The notes: generated by a model not told the origin, from the sequence alone. DNA of 59,249 nucleotides from Mycobacterium innocens (GCF_900566055.1 NZ_UPHQ01000052.1:1-59249); one strand, 5' to 3'; counted from the first letter of the stretch, positions 38,516 through 48,479 are shown. Numbers and translations: made by a program.

Positions 38516-39634
38516 GTGGAACCCGACCGTCAAGCCGACATCGCTGCCCTTGACTCCACCCTGACCACGGTGGAGCGGGTGCTCGACGTCGACGCTTTGC
38601 GGGCCAAGATCGACAAGCTCGAGCACGAGGCGTCCGACCCCAAATTGTGGGACGACCAGGCTCACGCGCAGCGCGTGACCAGCGAGTTGTCGCACGCCCA
38701 GGGGGAGCTGCGCCGGGTCGAGCAGCTGCGTAGCCGCCTTGACGACCTGCCGGTGCTCTACGAGCTCGCTGCCGAGGAAGAGGGGGAAGCCGCCGCCGAA
38801 GCCCTGGCCGAGGCCGACGCCGAGCTCAAGGCGCTGCGCGCCGACATCGAGGCCACCGAGGTGCGCACCCTGCTGTCGGGCGAATACGACGAGCGTGAGG
38901 CGCTGGTCACAATCCGTTCCGGCGCGGGCGGGGTGGATGCGGCCGACTGGGCCGAAATGCTGATGCGGATGTACATCCGCTGGGCCGAGCAACACAAGTA
39001 TCCGGTCGAGGTCTTCGACACCTCCTACGCCGAAGAAGCCGGCATCAAAAGCGCCACCTTCGCGGTGCATGCGCCGTTCGCCTACGGCACCTTGTCGGTA
39101 GAACAGGGCACCCACCGGCTGGTGCGGATCAGCCCCTTCGACAACCAGAGCCGGCGCCAGACGTCGTTCGCCGAAGTCGAGGTGTTGCCGGTGGTAGAGA
39201 CCACCGACCACATCGACATCCCGGAGGGCGATGTACGGGTCGACGTCTACCGGTCCAGCGGCCCCGGCGGCCAGTCGGTGAACACCACAGACTCTGCGGT
39301 GCGTTTAACCCACATCCCAACGGGTATTGTCGTGACTTGCCAGAACGAGAAGTCGCAGCTGCAGAACAAGGTGGCGGCGATGCGGGTTCTTCAGGCAAAG
39401 TTGTTGGAACGCAAGCGTTTAGAAGAACGAGCTGAGCTTGATGCGCTGAAAGGCGAGGGCGGCAGCTCGTGGGGTAACCAAATGCGGTCCTACGTACTGC
39501 ACCCCTATCAGATGGTCAAGGATCTGCGGACCGAATACGAGGTAGGCAATCCGGCGGCCGTCCTGGACGGAGACATCGACGGGTTCCTGGAAGCGGGGAT
39601 CCGGTGGCGCAACCGAAAAGATGACAGCAACTAA
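38516..39634 (+). CDS. prfB: Peptide chain release factor 2
   Basis: A 372-residue class I release factor. The UGA-recognition tripeptide SPF is in ISPFDNQSR, and the peptidyl-tRNA hydrolysis motif GGQ is in [17 protein letters not shown]. The frame is continuous from the GTG start, so the programmed frameshift known from E. coli prfB is absent. It terminates translation at UAA and UGA. Its stop overlaps the start of the MscS-type gene by 14 bases. Confidence 0.97.
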   Translation: MEPDRQADIAALDSTLTTVERVLDVDALRAKIDKLEHEASDPKLWDDQAHAQRVTSELSHAQGELRRVEQLRSRLDDLPVLYELAAEEEGEAAAEALAEADAELKALRADIEATEVRTLLSGEYDEREALVTIRSGAGGVDAADWAEMLMRMYIRWAEQHKYPVEVFDTSYAEEAGIKSATFAVHAPFAYGTLSVEQGTHRLVRISPFDNQSRRQTSFAEVEVLPVVETTDHIDIPEGDVRVDVYRSSGPGGQSVNTTDSAVRLTHIPTGIVVTCQNEKSQLQNKVAAMRVLQAKLLERKRLEERAELDALKGEGGSSWGNQMRSYVLHPYQMVKDLRTEYEVGNPAAVLDGDIDGFLEAGIRWRNRKDDSN

Positions 39635-40616
39635 CACCACAGTTCTAGCCCTCTCGGTGGCCCGGCGCTGGCACGATTTCTGGCGCGGTCACATCGGCGA
39701 ATGGATCATCACCCGGGGCCTGCGCGTCGTCATGCTGCTGATCGCTGCGGTGCTGGCGGCCCGCTTCGTCAGCTGGGTGGCCCAACGGGTGACCCGGCAG
39801 CTCGACCTCGGCTTCGCCGAAAGCGACGCGCTGGTGCGCTCGGAGGCGACCAAGCACCGACAGGCCGTGGCGTCGGTGATCTCGTGGGTGTCGATCGTGC
39901 TCATCGGCATCGTCGTGGTCATGCAGATCGCCGACGTCCTGCGATTTTCGGTGGGCGGCCTGGTCGCGCCGGCCACGGTGGTGGGGGCGGCGCTGGGCTT
40001 CGGCGCCCAGCAGCTGGTCAGGGACCTGCTCGCCGGTTTCTTCATCATCGTCGAGCGGCAATACGGTTTCGGAGACCTGGTCAAGCTCACCATCGTGGGG
40101 TCGGCAACCGATGCGACCGGCACCGTCGAGAACGTGACGTTGCGGGTGACCAGGCTGCGCTCCGCGGACGGCGAGGTGTTCACCGTCCCCAATGGTCAGA
40201 TCGTCAAATCTGTCAACCTCTCCAAGGACTGGGCCCGCGCGGTGGTGGATATCCCGGTCTCGACCAACGCCGACCTGAACCGGGTCAACGAGGTCTTGCA
40301 CCAGGAGTGCGAGCACGCGCGCGACGACGCGGTGCTGGGGGAGTTGCTGCTGGATTCACCCACCGTGATGGGGGTGGAAAGCATCGAAGTCGACACCGTG
40401 ACACTGCGCCTGGTGGCCCGAACGCTGCCCGGCAAGCAGTTCGAGGCCGGTCGGCAATTGCGGGTGCTGGTCATTCGCGCGCTGGCCCGCTCCGGCATCG
40501 TGACCGCGGCCGACGCCACGGTGGGCCTGGTCGAAGACCCTGCGGTGCCGGCTGCCAAAGCTACCGAAGCCGCCGAAGCCGCCGCGTCCGGCGAAGTCAA
40601 GGGTGCGGTGCGGTAG
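39621..40616 (+). CDS. MscS-type mechanosensitive channel family protein
   Basis: A 331-residue protein with three predicted membrane helices (about 30-50, 83-105 and a Gly/Ala-rich pore helix near 115-140 with [29 protein letters not shown]), then the MscS beta domain ([20 protein letters not shown]). The C-terminus is Ala-rich. It matches Rv3104c in position. It is expected in the inner membrane, opening on membrane tension to release solutes, although mycobacterial members may transport other solutes. Confidence 0.9.
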   Translation: MTATNTTVLALSVARRWHDFWRGHIGEWIITRGLRVVMLLIAAVLAARFVSWVAQRVTRQLDLGFAESDALVRSEATKHRQAVASVISWVSIVLIGIVVVMQIADVLRFSVGGLVAPATVVGAALGFGAQQLVRDLLAGFFIIVERQYGFGDLVKLTIVGSATDATGTVENVTLRVTRLRSADGEVFTVPNGQIVKSVNLSKDWARAVVDIPVSTNADLNRVNEVLHQECEHARDDAVLGELLLDSPTVMGVESIEVDTVTLRLVARTLPGKQFEAGRQLRVLVIRALARSGIVTAADATVGLVEDPAVPAAKATEAAEAAASGEVKGAVR

Positions 40617-40618
40617 CG

Positions 40619-41083
40619 ATGAAGTTCTCGCTCAACGTGCTTGGTAAGCGCGGCGACGATGGCGCGCGGCGCGCCCCGAGCCACCTGTTCGGCGGCCGGG
40701 TGCGCACCTCGACGGTGGTGTTGATCATCGTGTTTCTGGCGGTGTGGTGGACCTATGACACCTACCGTCCGGAACCGGCCCCCCCAAGGCCTGCGCAGGT
40801 CGTGCCGCCGGGCTTTGTGCCCGATCCCGACTACACCTGGGTGCCGCGGGAGAGAGTGGCACCACCCGTGACAACGCGGGTGCGGCCGACGCCCACCACC
40901 ACGGCGCCGACGACGGAACCGACGACCACCACCACGACGACCTCGGCTGGCCCGCCGCCGCCGCCGTGTCTGCTGCCGCCGCCCTTCTGCCCGGCGAGCA
41001 CGACTCCGAGCACCCCGACGCCGTCGCAGCTACCGCAACCAGGACCGGGTCCACCGCCCAGTTCGACGCCCCCGGCCAGTTGA
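40619..41083 (+). CDS. Pro/Thr-rich single-span membrane protein (Rv3103c-like)
   Basis: A 154-residue protein with a basic N-terminus, one membrane helix ([17 protein letters not shown], about 31-47) and a long extracytoplasmic tail rich in Pro, Thr and Ser that could be glycosylated or span the peptidoglycan. No enzyme motif is present. Its ATG is 2 bases after the MscS-type stop, and ftsE begins 44 bases after it. Conserved adjacency to ftsEX hints at a cell-envelope role. The longer upstream frame is a shadow of the channel gene. Confidence 0.8.
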   Translation: MKFSLNVLGKRGDDGARRAPSHLFGGRVRTSTVVLIIVFLAVWWTYDTYRPEPAPPRPAQVVPPGFVPDPDYTWVPRERVAPPVTTRVRPTPTTTAPTTEPTTTTTTTSAGPPPPPCLLPPPFCPASTTPSTPTPSQLPQPGPGPPPSSTPPAS

Positions 41084-41127
41084 ATTTCGCTTCCCAGCGA
41101 AACTCACCGCTACACTGGCGTGCCGTG

Positions 41128-41817
41128 ATGATCACCCTGGACCATGTCACCAAGCAATACAAATCGTCGGCGCGTCCGGCGCTGGATGACGTCAACGTCA
41201 AGATCGACAAGGGTGAGTTCGTCTTCCTGATCGGCCCGTCGGGTTCGGGCAAGTCGACCTTCATACGGTTGTTGCTCGCGGCCGAGACGCCGACATCCGG
41301 AGATGTGCGGGTGTCGAAGTTTCATGTCAACAAGCTGCGGGGTCGGAACGTCCCGAAACTGCGTCAGGTGATCGGCTGCGTCTTTCAGGATTTTCGGCTA
41401 TTGCAGCAAAAGACCGTGTACGAAAACGTCGCATTTGCGCTGGAGGTGATCGGCAAACGCACCGACGCGATCAACCGGGTGGTGCCCGAGGTGCTCGAGA
41501 CGGTGGGATTGTCGGGCAAAGCCAACCGGCTGCCGGACGAGTTGTCGGGCGGCGAACAACAGCGGGTCGCGATCGCCCGCGCCTTCGTGAACCGGCCGCT
41601 GGTACTGCTGGCCGACGAGCCCACCGGCAACCTCGACCCAGACACCAGTAAGGACATCATGGATTTGTTGGAGCGGATCAACCGAACCGGGACCACGGTG
41701 GTGATGGCCACCCACGATCACCACATTGTCGACTCGATGCGGCAGCGGGTCGTCGAGTTGTCGCTGGGCCGGCTGGTTCGTGACGAACAGCGCGGCGTCT
41801 ATGGGATGGATCGCTAA
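41128..41817 (+). CDS. ftsE: Cell division ABC transporter ATPase FtsE
   Basis: A 229-residue ABC ATPase with Walker [11 protein letters not shown]-loop VFQDFRLL, signature [14 protein letters not shown], Walker [13 protein letters not shown] and H-loop ATHDHH. It is nearly identical to M. tuberculosis FtsE (Rv3102c) in sequence and length. With FtsX it activates peptidoglycan hydrolases (RipC in mycobacteria) at division. The ATG at 41128 fits; an adjacent GTG precedes it. ftsX begins directly after the stop. Confidence 0.97.
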   Translation: MITLDHVTKQYKSSARPALDDVNVKIDKGEFVFLIGPSGSGKSTFIRLLLAAETPTSGDVRVSKFHVNKLRGRNVPKLRQVIGCVFQDFRLLQQKTVYENVAFALEVIGKRTDAINRVVPEVLETVGLSGKANRLPDELSGGEQQRVAIARAFVNRPLVLLADEPTGNLDPDTSKDIMDLLERINRTGTTVVMATHDHHIVDSMRQRVVELSLGRLVRDEQRGVYGMDR

Positions 41818-42711
41818 GTGCGCTTCGGCTTCCTGCTCAACGAGGTCCTGACCGGCCTTCGTCGCAATGTCACCATGACGATCGCCATGATCCTGACGAC
41901 CGCGATCTCGATCGCCCTGTTCGGCGGCGGACTGCTGGTGGTCCGGCTGGCCGACAACTCCCGAGCCATCTACCTCGACCGCGTCGAAACCCAGGTCTTC
42001 CTGACCGACGACGTCTCCGCCAACGATCCCGCCTGCGACAGCGACCCGTGTAAAGCGCTGCGCGAGAAGATCGAAAAGCGATCCGACGTCAAGGCGGTGC
42101 GCTTCCTCAACCGTCAGCAGGCCTATGACGACGCCATCCGGAAATTCCCGCAGTACAAGGACGTGGCCGGAAAAGATTCCTTCCCAGCGTCATTCATCGT
42201 CAAACTGGAAAATCCCGAGCAGCACAAGGACTTCGACACCGCTATGCAGGGCCAGCCCGGGGTGCTGTCGGTACTCAACCAGAAGGATCTGATCGACCGG
42301 CTGTTCGCCGTGCTCGACGGGCTCAGCAATGCCGCGTTTGCCGTGGCGCTTGTCCAGGCCATAGGCGCGGTCTTGTTGATCGCCAACATGGTCCAGGTCG
42401 CCGCCTATACGCGGCGCACCGAGATCGGCATCATGCGATTGGTCGGGGCCAGCCGCTGGTACACCCAGCTGCCGTTCCTGGTGGAGGCGATGTTGGCCGC
42501 GACCGTCGGCGTCCTCATCGCCATCGGCGGCCTGATCCTGGTGCGGGCGATGTTCTTGGAGAATGCGCTGAACCAGTTCTACCAAGCCAATTTGATCGCC
42601 CGCGTCGACTACGCCGACATCCTGTACATCGCGCCGTGGCTGTTGCTGTTGGGTGTGGCGATGGCCGGGCTGACGGCTTACGCGACGCTGCGAATCTACG
42701 TGCGGCGATAG
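41818..42711 (+). CDS. ftsX: Cell division permease-like protein FtsX
   Basis: A 297-residue membrane protein with four expected helices: one near residues 20-42, then an extracellular domain of about 120 residues with a Cys pair (DPACDSDPC), and three C-terminal helices. The extracellular domain binds and activates the RipC hydrolase in mycobacteria. Length equals Rv3101c. It starts with GTG immediately after ftsE and ends 2 bases before smpB, suggesting coupled translation. Confidence 0.97.
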   Translation: MRFGFLLNEVLTGLRRNVTMTIAMILTTAISIALFGGGLLVVRLADNSRAIYLDRVETQVFLTDDVSANDPACDSDPCKALREKIEKRSDVKAVRFLNRQQAYDDAIRKFPQYKDVAGKDSFPASFIVKLENPEQHKDFDTAMQGQPGVLSVLNQKDLIDRLFAVLDGLSNAAFAVALVQAIGAVLLIANMVQVAAYTRRTEIGIMRLVGASRWYTQLPFLVEAMLAATVGVLIAIGGLILVRAMFLENALNQFYQANLIARVDYADILYIAPWLLLLGVAMAGLTAYATLRIYVRR

Positions 42712-42713
42712 CG

Positions 42714-43211
42714 ATGGCCAATAAGGCGCCGGGCAAGCAGGCCAAGATCGGCCGAAAGATCATCGCCACCAATCGCAAGGCCCGGCACAACTATTCGATC
42801 ATCGAGGCCTTCGAGGCCGGCATGGCACTGCAGGGGACCGAGGTGAAGAGCCTGCGCGAGGGGCATGCGTCGTTGGTCGACGCGTTCGCCACTATCGACG
42901 ACGGCGAAATCTGGCTGCGCAACTTGCACATTCCGGAGTACCAGCACGGCAGCTGGACCAACCACGAACCGCGGCGCAACCGCAAGTTGCTGTTGCACCG
43001 GCGTCAGATCGACACGCTGATCGGGAAGCTCCGCGAAGGCAACTTCGCGCTGGTGCCGTTGTCGCTGTATTTCACCGACGGCAAGGTCAAGGTCGAGATC
43101 GCGCTGGCCCGCGGTAAGCACGCCCACGACAAACGCCAGGACCTGGCGCGCCGCGACGCCCAGCGCGAGGTTGTCCGGGAGCTGGGCCGCCGCGCCAAGG
43201 GCATGGGCTGA
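42714..43211 (+). CDS. smpB: tmRNA-binding protein SmpB
   Basis: A 165-residue OB-fold protein with [51 protein letters not shown] and a basic, helical C-terminal tail ([24 protein letters not shown]). It carries tmRNA into stalled ribosomes for trans-translation. Its RNA partner ssrA lies 3.3 kb downstream. M. tuberculosis SmpB is about 160 residues. Confidence 0.97.
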   Translation: MANKAPGKQAKIGRKIIATNRKARHNYSIIEAFEAGMALQGTEVKSLREGHASLVDAFATIDDGEIWLRNLHIPEYQHGSWTNHEPRRNRKLLLHRRQIDTLIGKLREGNFALVPLSLYFTDGKVKVEIALARGKHAHDKRQDLARRDAQREVVRELGRRAKGMG

Positions 43212-43256
43212 CGGCGCTGACTGGCGCGCAGGGGCGGGTTGCGGTATTTACGGGGG

Positions 43257-44483
43257 ATGGCCGTGACTGAAGACCCTGTTATTCGCGAGTTGTCCGCAGC
43301 GGTGCAGCGCAGCCCCGAAGTCGTCGAGCTGCGTGTGCATTTGGCTACCTTGTTGGCCGACAAGGGGCGCTATGCCGAGGCGTTGGGACACTGCAGCGCG
43401 GCATTGAGTCAGGACGCCGGCAACGCCGGCGCGCTGAACCTGCTGCAGCGGTGCAGTACCGCGCTGGCCGAGCCCATCCCGCCTCAGCCGCAGGCTCCTG
43501 CCGAAGCCGGCTTCGACTGGTCCAGCGCCGAAAAAGAAGTTGCCGACATCATCGAGCCTGCCTTCGTCGAGGCGGCCCCCGACGTCCTGGCCGAGGGGGA
43601 TTTCGACGTGCTGCAGCGCAGCCAGGTGCGGCTGTCCGACGTGGCGGGCATGGTCGACGTCAAACAGCAACTGGAACTGTCGTTGCTCGGGCCGCTGCGC
43701 AATCCCGATCTGATGAAGGCATACAAGGTGTCCGCTCGCGGTGGGTTGCTCCTATACGGGCCACCTGGATGCGGCAAAACCTATATCGCCAAGGCGGTTT
43801 CGGGAGAGTTGGGCGCCAGCTTCTACCAGCTGGGAATCGCCGACGTGCTGCATCGTTACCAGGGCGACAGCGAGCGCAGCATCCGTTCGGCCTTCGACAA
43901 TGCCCGCCGCAACGCTCCCTGTGTGCTGTTCTTCGACGAAGTGGACGCGTTGGGGCATCGGCGTTCCGCGCTGAGCGGCAGCTCGGGCATCCGCACCATC
44001 GTCAACACGTTGCTGGAAGAACTCGACACCGCTACGTCCGCCAACGACGGGGTCTATGTGCTCGGTGCCACCAATGCGCCCTGGGACGTCGATCCGGCAT
44101 TGCGGCGGCCCGGGCGTTTCGATCGGATGATTTTCGTGGGGTTGCCTGATGCCGAGGCCAGGGCGGGGATAGTCCGGTTTCATTTGAAGGATCGGCCGGT
44201 CGCCGGGATCGATCCCGCCGCGGTCGCCAACCGCACCGAGGGGTTCTCGGGTGCCGATCTGGCGCATGTTTGCGACAGCGCCACGCAATTGGCGATGGCC
44301 GATTCGATGCGCAGCGGGCAGGTTCGTCCGGTGATGATGGCCGATGTGCACGCGGCCGTGGCGCAGATCAGGCCCAGCGCCGGACCTTGGTTCGAAACCG
44401 CGCGCAACGTCGTCGAATTCGCCAACGGCGACGGCACCTACGACGAGTTGGCAAAGTATCTGCGGCGCAGGAAGATTCGGTGA
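43257..44483 (+). CDS. AAA ATPase with N-terminal TPR-like region
   Basis: A 408-residue protein. The first 90 residues hold TPR-like helices (EVVELRVHLATLLADKGRYAEALGHCSAAL). A linker follows, then a CDC48/FtsH-type AAA module with Walker A GPPGCGKT, Walker B VLFFDEVDALG, the second region of homology (ATNAPWDVDPALRRPGRFDR) and a C-terminal helical lid. No protease or membrane segment is present. Its TGA overlaps the next gene's GTG, so it acts with the TPR membrane protein. It may be a recruited unfoldase or remodelling ATPase. The pair lies between smpB and the Rv3099c-like gene, where I expect no genes in M. tuberculosis. Confidence 0.85.
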   Translation: MAVTEDPVIRELSAAVQRSPEVVELRVHLATLLADKGRYAEALGHCSAALSQDAGNAGALNLLQRCSTALAEPIPPQPQAPAEAGFDWSSAEKEVADIIEPAFVEAAPDVLAEGDFDVLQRSQVRLSDVAGMVDVKQQLELSLLGPLRNPDLMKAYKVSARGGLLLYGPPGCGKTYIAKAVSGELGASFYQLGIADVLHRYQGDSERSIRSAFDNARRNAPCVLFFDEVDALGHRRSALSGSSGIRTIVNTLLEELDTATSANDGVYVLGATNAPWDVDPALRRPGRFDRMIFVGLPDAEARAGIVRFHLKDRPVAGIDPAAVANRTEGFSGADLAHVCDSATQLAMADSMRSGQVRPVMMADVHAAVAQIRPSAGPWFETARNVVEFANGDGTYDELAKYLRRRKIR

Positions 44484-45517
44484 CGTCAGACACGGACACT
44501 GATCACGTGGCCGAAGCTGTCCACCTCGCCAGTGCCTACGTCGACACGGGAAATTATGAGCGGGCCCGGGATGTCCTGCGCCGTGCGTTGGCGGAAAACC
44601 CGACTGATCCGGTCCTGCTGGCGCACCTCGCCCGGGCTGAGTACATGCTGGCAAACTACGACATTGCCTCTCATAGCGCGTACGGCGCGTTATCTGCAGC
44701 GCCGCAGTACGAGTTCGCCATGCGGCTTTACGCGCTGTCACTCGAAGGCCTGGGTCGCTCGTACGATGCCCTTTGGATGGCCTGGCGGACCGTGCTTACT
44801 CATCCCAACGAACCTGCGGCGCAGCGGCTTTACGCGAAGCTGCTGCAAAATTCGCGCCAGCTTACATCGGCGCTACTCGTAGTAGACGAGGCATTGCGCC
44901 TTGATCCCACGAGTGTCGATGCGTTGGTGCTGCGCGGTTCCATCCTGCATGACCTGCGTCGTATCCCGGAATCCACCGCAACGTATCAGGAGGCCTTGGC
45001 GTCGGATCCAGACAACGCCACGGCGCTCCACAACATTGCCGTCAATCGGCTTCTGGCCGGTAAGTTCTCACTCGCGCTGCGTGGATTTCTGAGGGCCGCG
45101 AGAAATGACCCGACGCTAGGAGATCTCGCGCGCCGCAATATCGCCGACCTTGTCACGAAGATGCTGAAAAGTCTGACTGTCGTCGCGGTGCTCCTCGGAT
45201 TGTTTGTCGTTTTTGTCGGCGCCGCGCACCACGAGGGCGAGCCAACCTCCAGATTGCGAGTGTTGGTCGGGCTGTTCACCGCTGTGCTGATCGCCATCCT
45301 TGGCTGGCTATTGCGAGCGATACCTCGTGGGGTTATTTCGTACATCTTTCGCAACCGTGGCTTTGTCGCCGCCCGCTTGATCCACGCGGCCTCGGCAGCG
45401 TGTGCTGGGGCTGGGGTCACCGTTTTCGGCGGGTCGGCGTGGGCGGTCGCGGCTGGGGGAATGTTGATTGTCATTGGTTTGATTCTCGCGCGGGCCGGCG
45501 TGACGCTCGGATGGTGA
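44480..45517 (+). CDS. TPR-repeat membrane protein
   Basis: A 345-residue protein with about five TPR repeats in residues 8-225 (YVDTGNYERARDVLRRALAENP, YQEALASDPDNATALHNIAVN). Four hydrophobic segments follow (about 234-252, 264-284, 295-315 and 320-340). No catalytic motif is visible. The GTG start overlaps the AAA ATPase stop (GTGA), so the two are translationally coupled. Codon use appears less GC-biased than in neighbours (for example TTATCTGCA and GTAGTAGAC stretches), hinting at transfer. It may dock the ATPase or its clients to the membrane, which is inference. Confidence 0.8.
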   Translation: MTSDTDTDHVAEAVHLASAYVDTGNYERARDVLRRALAENPTDPVLLAHLARAEYMLANYDIASHSAYGALSAAPQYEFAMRLYALSLEGLGRSYDALWMAWRTVLTHPNEPAAQRLYAKLLQNSRQLTSALLVVDEALRLDPTSVDALVLRGSILHDLRRIPESTATYQEALASDPDNATALHNIAVNRLLAGKFSLALRGFLRAARNDPTLGDLARRNIADLVTKMLKSLTVVAVLLGLFVVFVGAAHHEGEPTSRLRVLVGLFTAVLIAILGWLLRAIPRGVISYIFRNRGFVAARLIHAASAACAGAGVTVFGGSAWAVAAGGMLIVIGLILARAGVTLGW

Positions 45518-45536
45518 CCGGCCTACTATCCGAGCC

Positions 45537-46382
45537 ATGGCCGATCGTCCGCTGACCCAACTCGACAAGTCCGACGTCCTGGCCGGGCTTTTCGCCGTGT
45601 GGGACTCCCTCGATGCGCTACTGGACGGACTGCCCGAGGCGGATTGGCAGTCGATGAGCCCGCTGCCCGGCTGGAATGTCAAGGCGGTCGTGTCGCACAT
45701 CATCGGTACCGAGTCATTCCTGCTCGGCATCGGCGCACCGGAGGCCGATATCGACGTCTCCACACTCGAGCATGTGCGCAATCCCATCGGAGTGATGAAC
45801 GAGAGCTGGGTGATTCATCTCAGCGGAGAGTCGGGCACTAGTTTGCTGAAGCGGTTCCGCGAGGTGACCACCAAACGCCGCAAGGCCTTGGAGAGCATGG
45901 CGGACGCCGACTGGAACGCGGCGACCACGACGCCGGCGGGCCCCGACACCTACGGGCGCTTCATGCGGATCCGTACCTTCGACTGCTGGATGCACGAACA
46001 GGACATCCGCCAGGCGCTGCAGCGGCCGTCGTCCGACGAACAATTGGGCGGTCGGACCGCCGAGCTGTCCCTCGACGAAATGTCTTCCAGCATGGGGTTC
46101 GTCGTAGGCAAGCTGGCCAAAGCGCCCGACGGCTCCCGGGTGCTGTTCGACCTGACCGGCCCGTTGGCCCGCACCATCCGGGTCAGCGTCGACGGCCGCG
46201 CGCAGCTGGTCGACGACTTCGGCGGACAAGAGCCGACCGCGACCATCCGGCTCGATGGGCTGCAGTTCACCAGGCTCGCCGGCGGTCGTCCGATGAGCCC
46301 AGCTCGCAGCCAGCACGTGGAACTCGGTGGCGAGAAGGATCTCGCGGGTCGGATCGTCGAGCGTCTGAACTTCGTGATCTGA
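45537..46382 (+). CDS. MDMPI/DinB-like mycothiol-dependent enzyme family protein (Rv3099c-like)
   Basis: A 281-residue protein with the maleylpyruvate isomerase/DinB-like helical bundle. PLPGWNVKAVVSHIIGTESF contains H54, and TFDCWMHEQDIRQAL contains H153, the expected metal ligands. It has an SCP-like C-terminal domain (RIRVSVDGRAQLVDDF). Such proteins use a metal and often mycothiol as thiol cofactor; the actual reaction is unknown. Position agrees with Rv3099c. Confidence 0.82.
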   Translation: MADRPLTQLDKSDVLAGLFAVWDSLDALLDGLPEADWQSMSPLPGWNVKAVVSHIIGTESFLLGIGAPEADIDVSTLEHVRNPIGVMNESWVIHLSGESGTSLLKRFREVTTKRRKALESMADADWNAATTTPAGPDTYGRFMRIRTFDCWMHEQDIRQALQRPSSDEQLGGRTAELSLDEMSSSMGFVVGKLAKAPDGSRVLFDLTGPLARTIRVSVDGRAQLVDDFGGQEPTATIRLDGLQFTRLAGGRPMSPARSQHVELGGEKDLAGRIVERLNFVI

Positions 46383-46468
46383 TCGGGAAGATAATCTCGT
46401 TGCCCGTTGTTGGTAGACGCGTACCATTGATTGTCTTGCCGGAAGTCGGCAAGGGTGCTCGAAGACAT
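46383..46468. promoter_or_regulatory. Upstream region of ssrA with a hairpin
   Basis: A 7-bp perfect stem (46435-46441 and 46447-46453, loop 5) lies 15 bases before mature tmRNA. It could terminate the preceding gene or be part of the tmRNA precursor. A weak TTGCCC/TACCAT pair 16 bases apart (46400-46427) is a candidate promoter. Confidence 0.35.
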
Positions 46469-46835
46469 GGGGCTGAACGGTTTCGACTTCGCGCATCGAA
46501 TCAAGGGAAGCGTGCCGGTGCAGGCAAGAGACCACCGTAAGCGTCGTTGCAACCAAATAAGCGCCGATTCACATCAGCGCGACTACGCTCTCGCTGCCTA
46601 AGCGACGGCTAGTCTGTCAGACCGGGACCGCCCTCGACCCGGACCCTGGCATCAGCTAGAGGGATCAACCGAGGAGTTCGGTCGCGGGGCTCATCGGGAC
46701 ACCAACAGCGACTGGGATCGTCATCCTGGCTAGTTCGCGTGACCAGGAGATCCGAGCAGAGACATAGCGAACTGCGCACGGAGAAGCCTTGAGGGAATGC
46801 CGTAGGACCCGGGTTCGATTCCCGGCAGCTCCACC
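46469..46835 (+). ncRNA. ssrA: tmRNA
   Basis: The 5' end GGGGCTGAACGGTTTCGAC and 3' end CGGCAGCTCCACC form the tRNA-like acceptor (seven pairs, one G-U), with the T-loop GGTTCGATTCC. The tag reading frame at 46563-46601 encodes ADSHQRDYALAA then TAA, the mycobacterial proteolysis tag (after tRNA alanine, AADSHQRDYALAA). The encoded end is CCACC followed by G, so the final A of CCA is not genomic. This is explained by integration at this point. It works with SmpB to rescue stalled ribosomes. Confidence 0.96.
46812..46835 (+). repeat. attL-like direct repeat (ssrA 3' end)
   Basis: The 24-bp sequence beginning GGTTCGATTCCCGGCAGC and ending TCCACC forms the functional 3' end of ssrA and is repeated exactly at 48410-48433. 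Confidence 0.9.
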
Positions 46836-46879
46836 GAATAACCGCAGGTCAAACGCCATATCGTGATAAGCTCCCCGTC

Positions 46880-47602
46880 ATGTCAAGTGATTTGTCAAGT
46901 TCACACTGGGCATCGATACGGAAGCGGCCACGAAAGAACGGCACCACCGCCCACACTGTTCTTTACTGGATCGACGGGCGCCAGACTGGAATCACCTTCG
47001 ACGATCCGCGTCAGGCCGACGCGTTGGCAACGCTCATCAGGGCCCATGGAGCACGCCGTGCACTGTCTATGCACGGGATTGACCCGACCCCACGCACCCG
47101 CGACCCACAGCCGCCGCTCACCGTGGGAACCTGGATCGGCCGTCACCTCGACGCGCTGTCGGGCATCGAACGCAAGACCCTCACCGAATACAAGCGCTAC
47201 CTCACGCGCGACATCGAACCCATACTCGGGGCCGTTCCGCTGGCCGCGCTGCGGCGTTCCGATATCAGCTCATGGGTCAACACGCTGCGCGATGGTGGCG
47301 CCAGCGGCAAGACGATCCAGAACAAGATGGGCTTCTTGTCGGGCTGCCTCAACGCCGCGGTCCGGGAAGGCGAGCTGACCGCTAACCCGGCTGCCGGCAT
47401 CCGGCTACCGCGCACGGTGCGCCGCGAAATGTGCTTCCTCACCCGCGATGAGTACCAGATACTGCGCTCCTGTTTCGCCGCTCGATGGCATCCTCAAGCG
47501 CTTTATGACATTCTTACGCAAGGAGATTACCAGCCGGGGGATTTTTTGTGCCTCGAGAGGAAAGCATCTCAATTATTGGTGGGAGCTGAAAACCGTTGGT
47601 AG
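46880..47602 (+). pseudogene. Truncated phage-type tyrosine integrase
   Basis: Residues 1-205 resemble mycobacteriophage-type integrases: an N-terminal arm-binding part (VLYWIDGRQTGITFDDPRQADAL), then the SAM-like core-binding domain (RKTLTEYKRYLTRDIEPILGAVPLAAL, GKTIQNKMGFLSGCLNAAVREG). After FLTRDEYQILRSCF the homology stops, and the catalytic R-H-R-Y domain is absent. It lies 44 bases inside attL, the usual place for an integrase gene. It cannot catalyse excision. Confidence 0.85.
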
Positions 47603-47625
47603 TGAATATATTTCAGGCAGGGGCA

Positions 47626-48252
47626 TTAGCGCACTAGCGACGACGTTAGCTCCGGGCAATACGCACTCACGGCTGCGAACACCACATTCGCCGCATCAAT
47701 CGGGCGCATCGTCGAATTGCTGGCCATATACGCACTCGCCACCTCGGCGCCCGAATGTCCCTGCCTGACAAGAGCGCATATGCGCTTGCCGTCGGCTATC
47801 ACCAGACTTGGGTCGGTGATGGTCAGACCGTAAGACTGCAGCATGGAAATATAGGCCGCGTCCCGATCGATACCGCCCACTGATGGGGTGGGTAGCTGCA
47901 GATGCTCGGCTAGGCCTGGTGAGTCCGGCAATGTGTACGGTGCCGGCAATGTGTACGGTGCCTCTGTTGGCGGAGCTTGGTTACCGACCCTAGTAACCGT
48001 CGGAGCCGACATGTGAGCCATGTCGCCCGCGGCCACCCGCGACCACGCAACCATCACCGCACTGGCGACCGCCAAACTCGCCAGTACTATGCCGGCGGCC
48101 CACCGCTCCGTCTCGCGCCATGTATGCGCCGGGGCTGGGCTCGGGTCATCCGCTGACCATGCCAACTCGACAATCGGTTCAGGCACCACCACAGTCTCGT
48201 CACAGCCCACACCGAGGGCCGTGTCGTCGTTAGCCGAGCCTGGCTCAGCCAT
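47626..48252 (-). CDS. DUF732-type membrane-anchored protein
   Basis: A 208-residue protein with a cytoplasmic start, one membrane helix (about 63-83, WAAGIVLASLAVASAVMVAW), a Pro-rich linker with APYTLP twice from an 18-bp tandem repeat, and a C-terminal DUF732 domain (RDAAYISMLQSYGLTITDPSLVIADGKRICALVRQG). Such domains are common in mycobacterial secreted or phage-associated proteins; the function is unknown. The ATG at MAEPGSAND is chosen. It is the only intact gene of the element. Confidence 0.75.
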   Translation of the reverse strand: MAEPGSANDDTALGVGCDETVVVPEPIVELAWSADDPSPAPAHTWRETERWAAGIVLASLAVASAVMVAWSRVAAGDMAHMSAPTVTRVGNQAPPTEAPYTLPAPYTLPDSPGLAEHLQLPTPSVGGIDRDAAYISMLQSYGLTITDPSLVIADGKRICALVRQGHSGAEVASAYMASNSTMRPIDAANVVFAAVSAYCPELTSSLVR

Positions 48253-48409
48253 GAGGGTAACTGTAGATCTTCTTGCGGTGGGCCGCACTTGGCATTGTCA
48301 AGTTACTTCTAGGTTTTCCCAGGTCGCTGCGTGCCGTTCGGTGCTTGTTACTCGTCTTACATCCCTGTATTTTCGCAGCTAAAAGGCCATTTCATGGGGT
48401 TTTAGAACA

Positions 48410-48433
48410 GGTTCGATTCCCGGCAGCTCCACC
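48410..48433 (+). repeat. attR-like direct repeat
   Basis: Exact 24-bp copy of the ssrA 3' end, followed by ACTTGATGG; it lacks the rest of the tmRNA. It marks the right boundary of the element. Confidence 0.9.
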
Positions 48434-48479
48434 ACTTGATGGGCCGGGTCGGCGGCCCATTTGCAGGCAACGACAGCCA

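Larger units (their letters stand above)
46836..48433. mobile_element. Degenerate integrative element in ssrA
   Basis: A 1.6-kb segment lies between two 24-bp copies of the tmRNA 3' end. It holds a truncated tyrosine integrase and one DUF732-type gene. The right copy is followed by A (CCACCA) as in an unoccupied tmRNA gene, so the left junction was rebuilt from element DNA on integration. No phage structural or conjugation genes are visible; it is a reduced remnant. Confidence 0.88.

Noticed and set aside
38516..38700. Programmed frameshift in prfB
   Set aside because: The frame is continuous from GTG to stop with SPF and GGQ intact; no internal UGA near codon 26.
48392..48479. tRNA gene ending at 48434
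   Set aside because: Only the T-arm and acceptor 3' strand are present; it is the attR copy of the tmRNA end.
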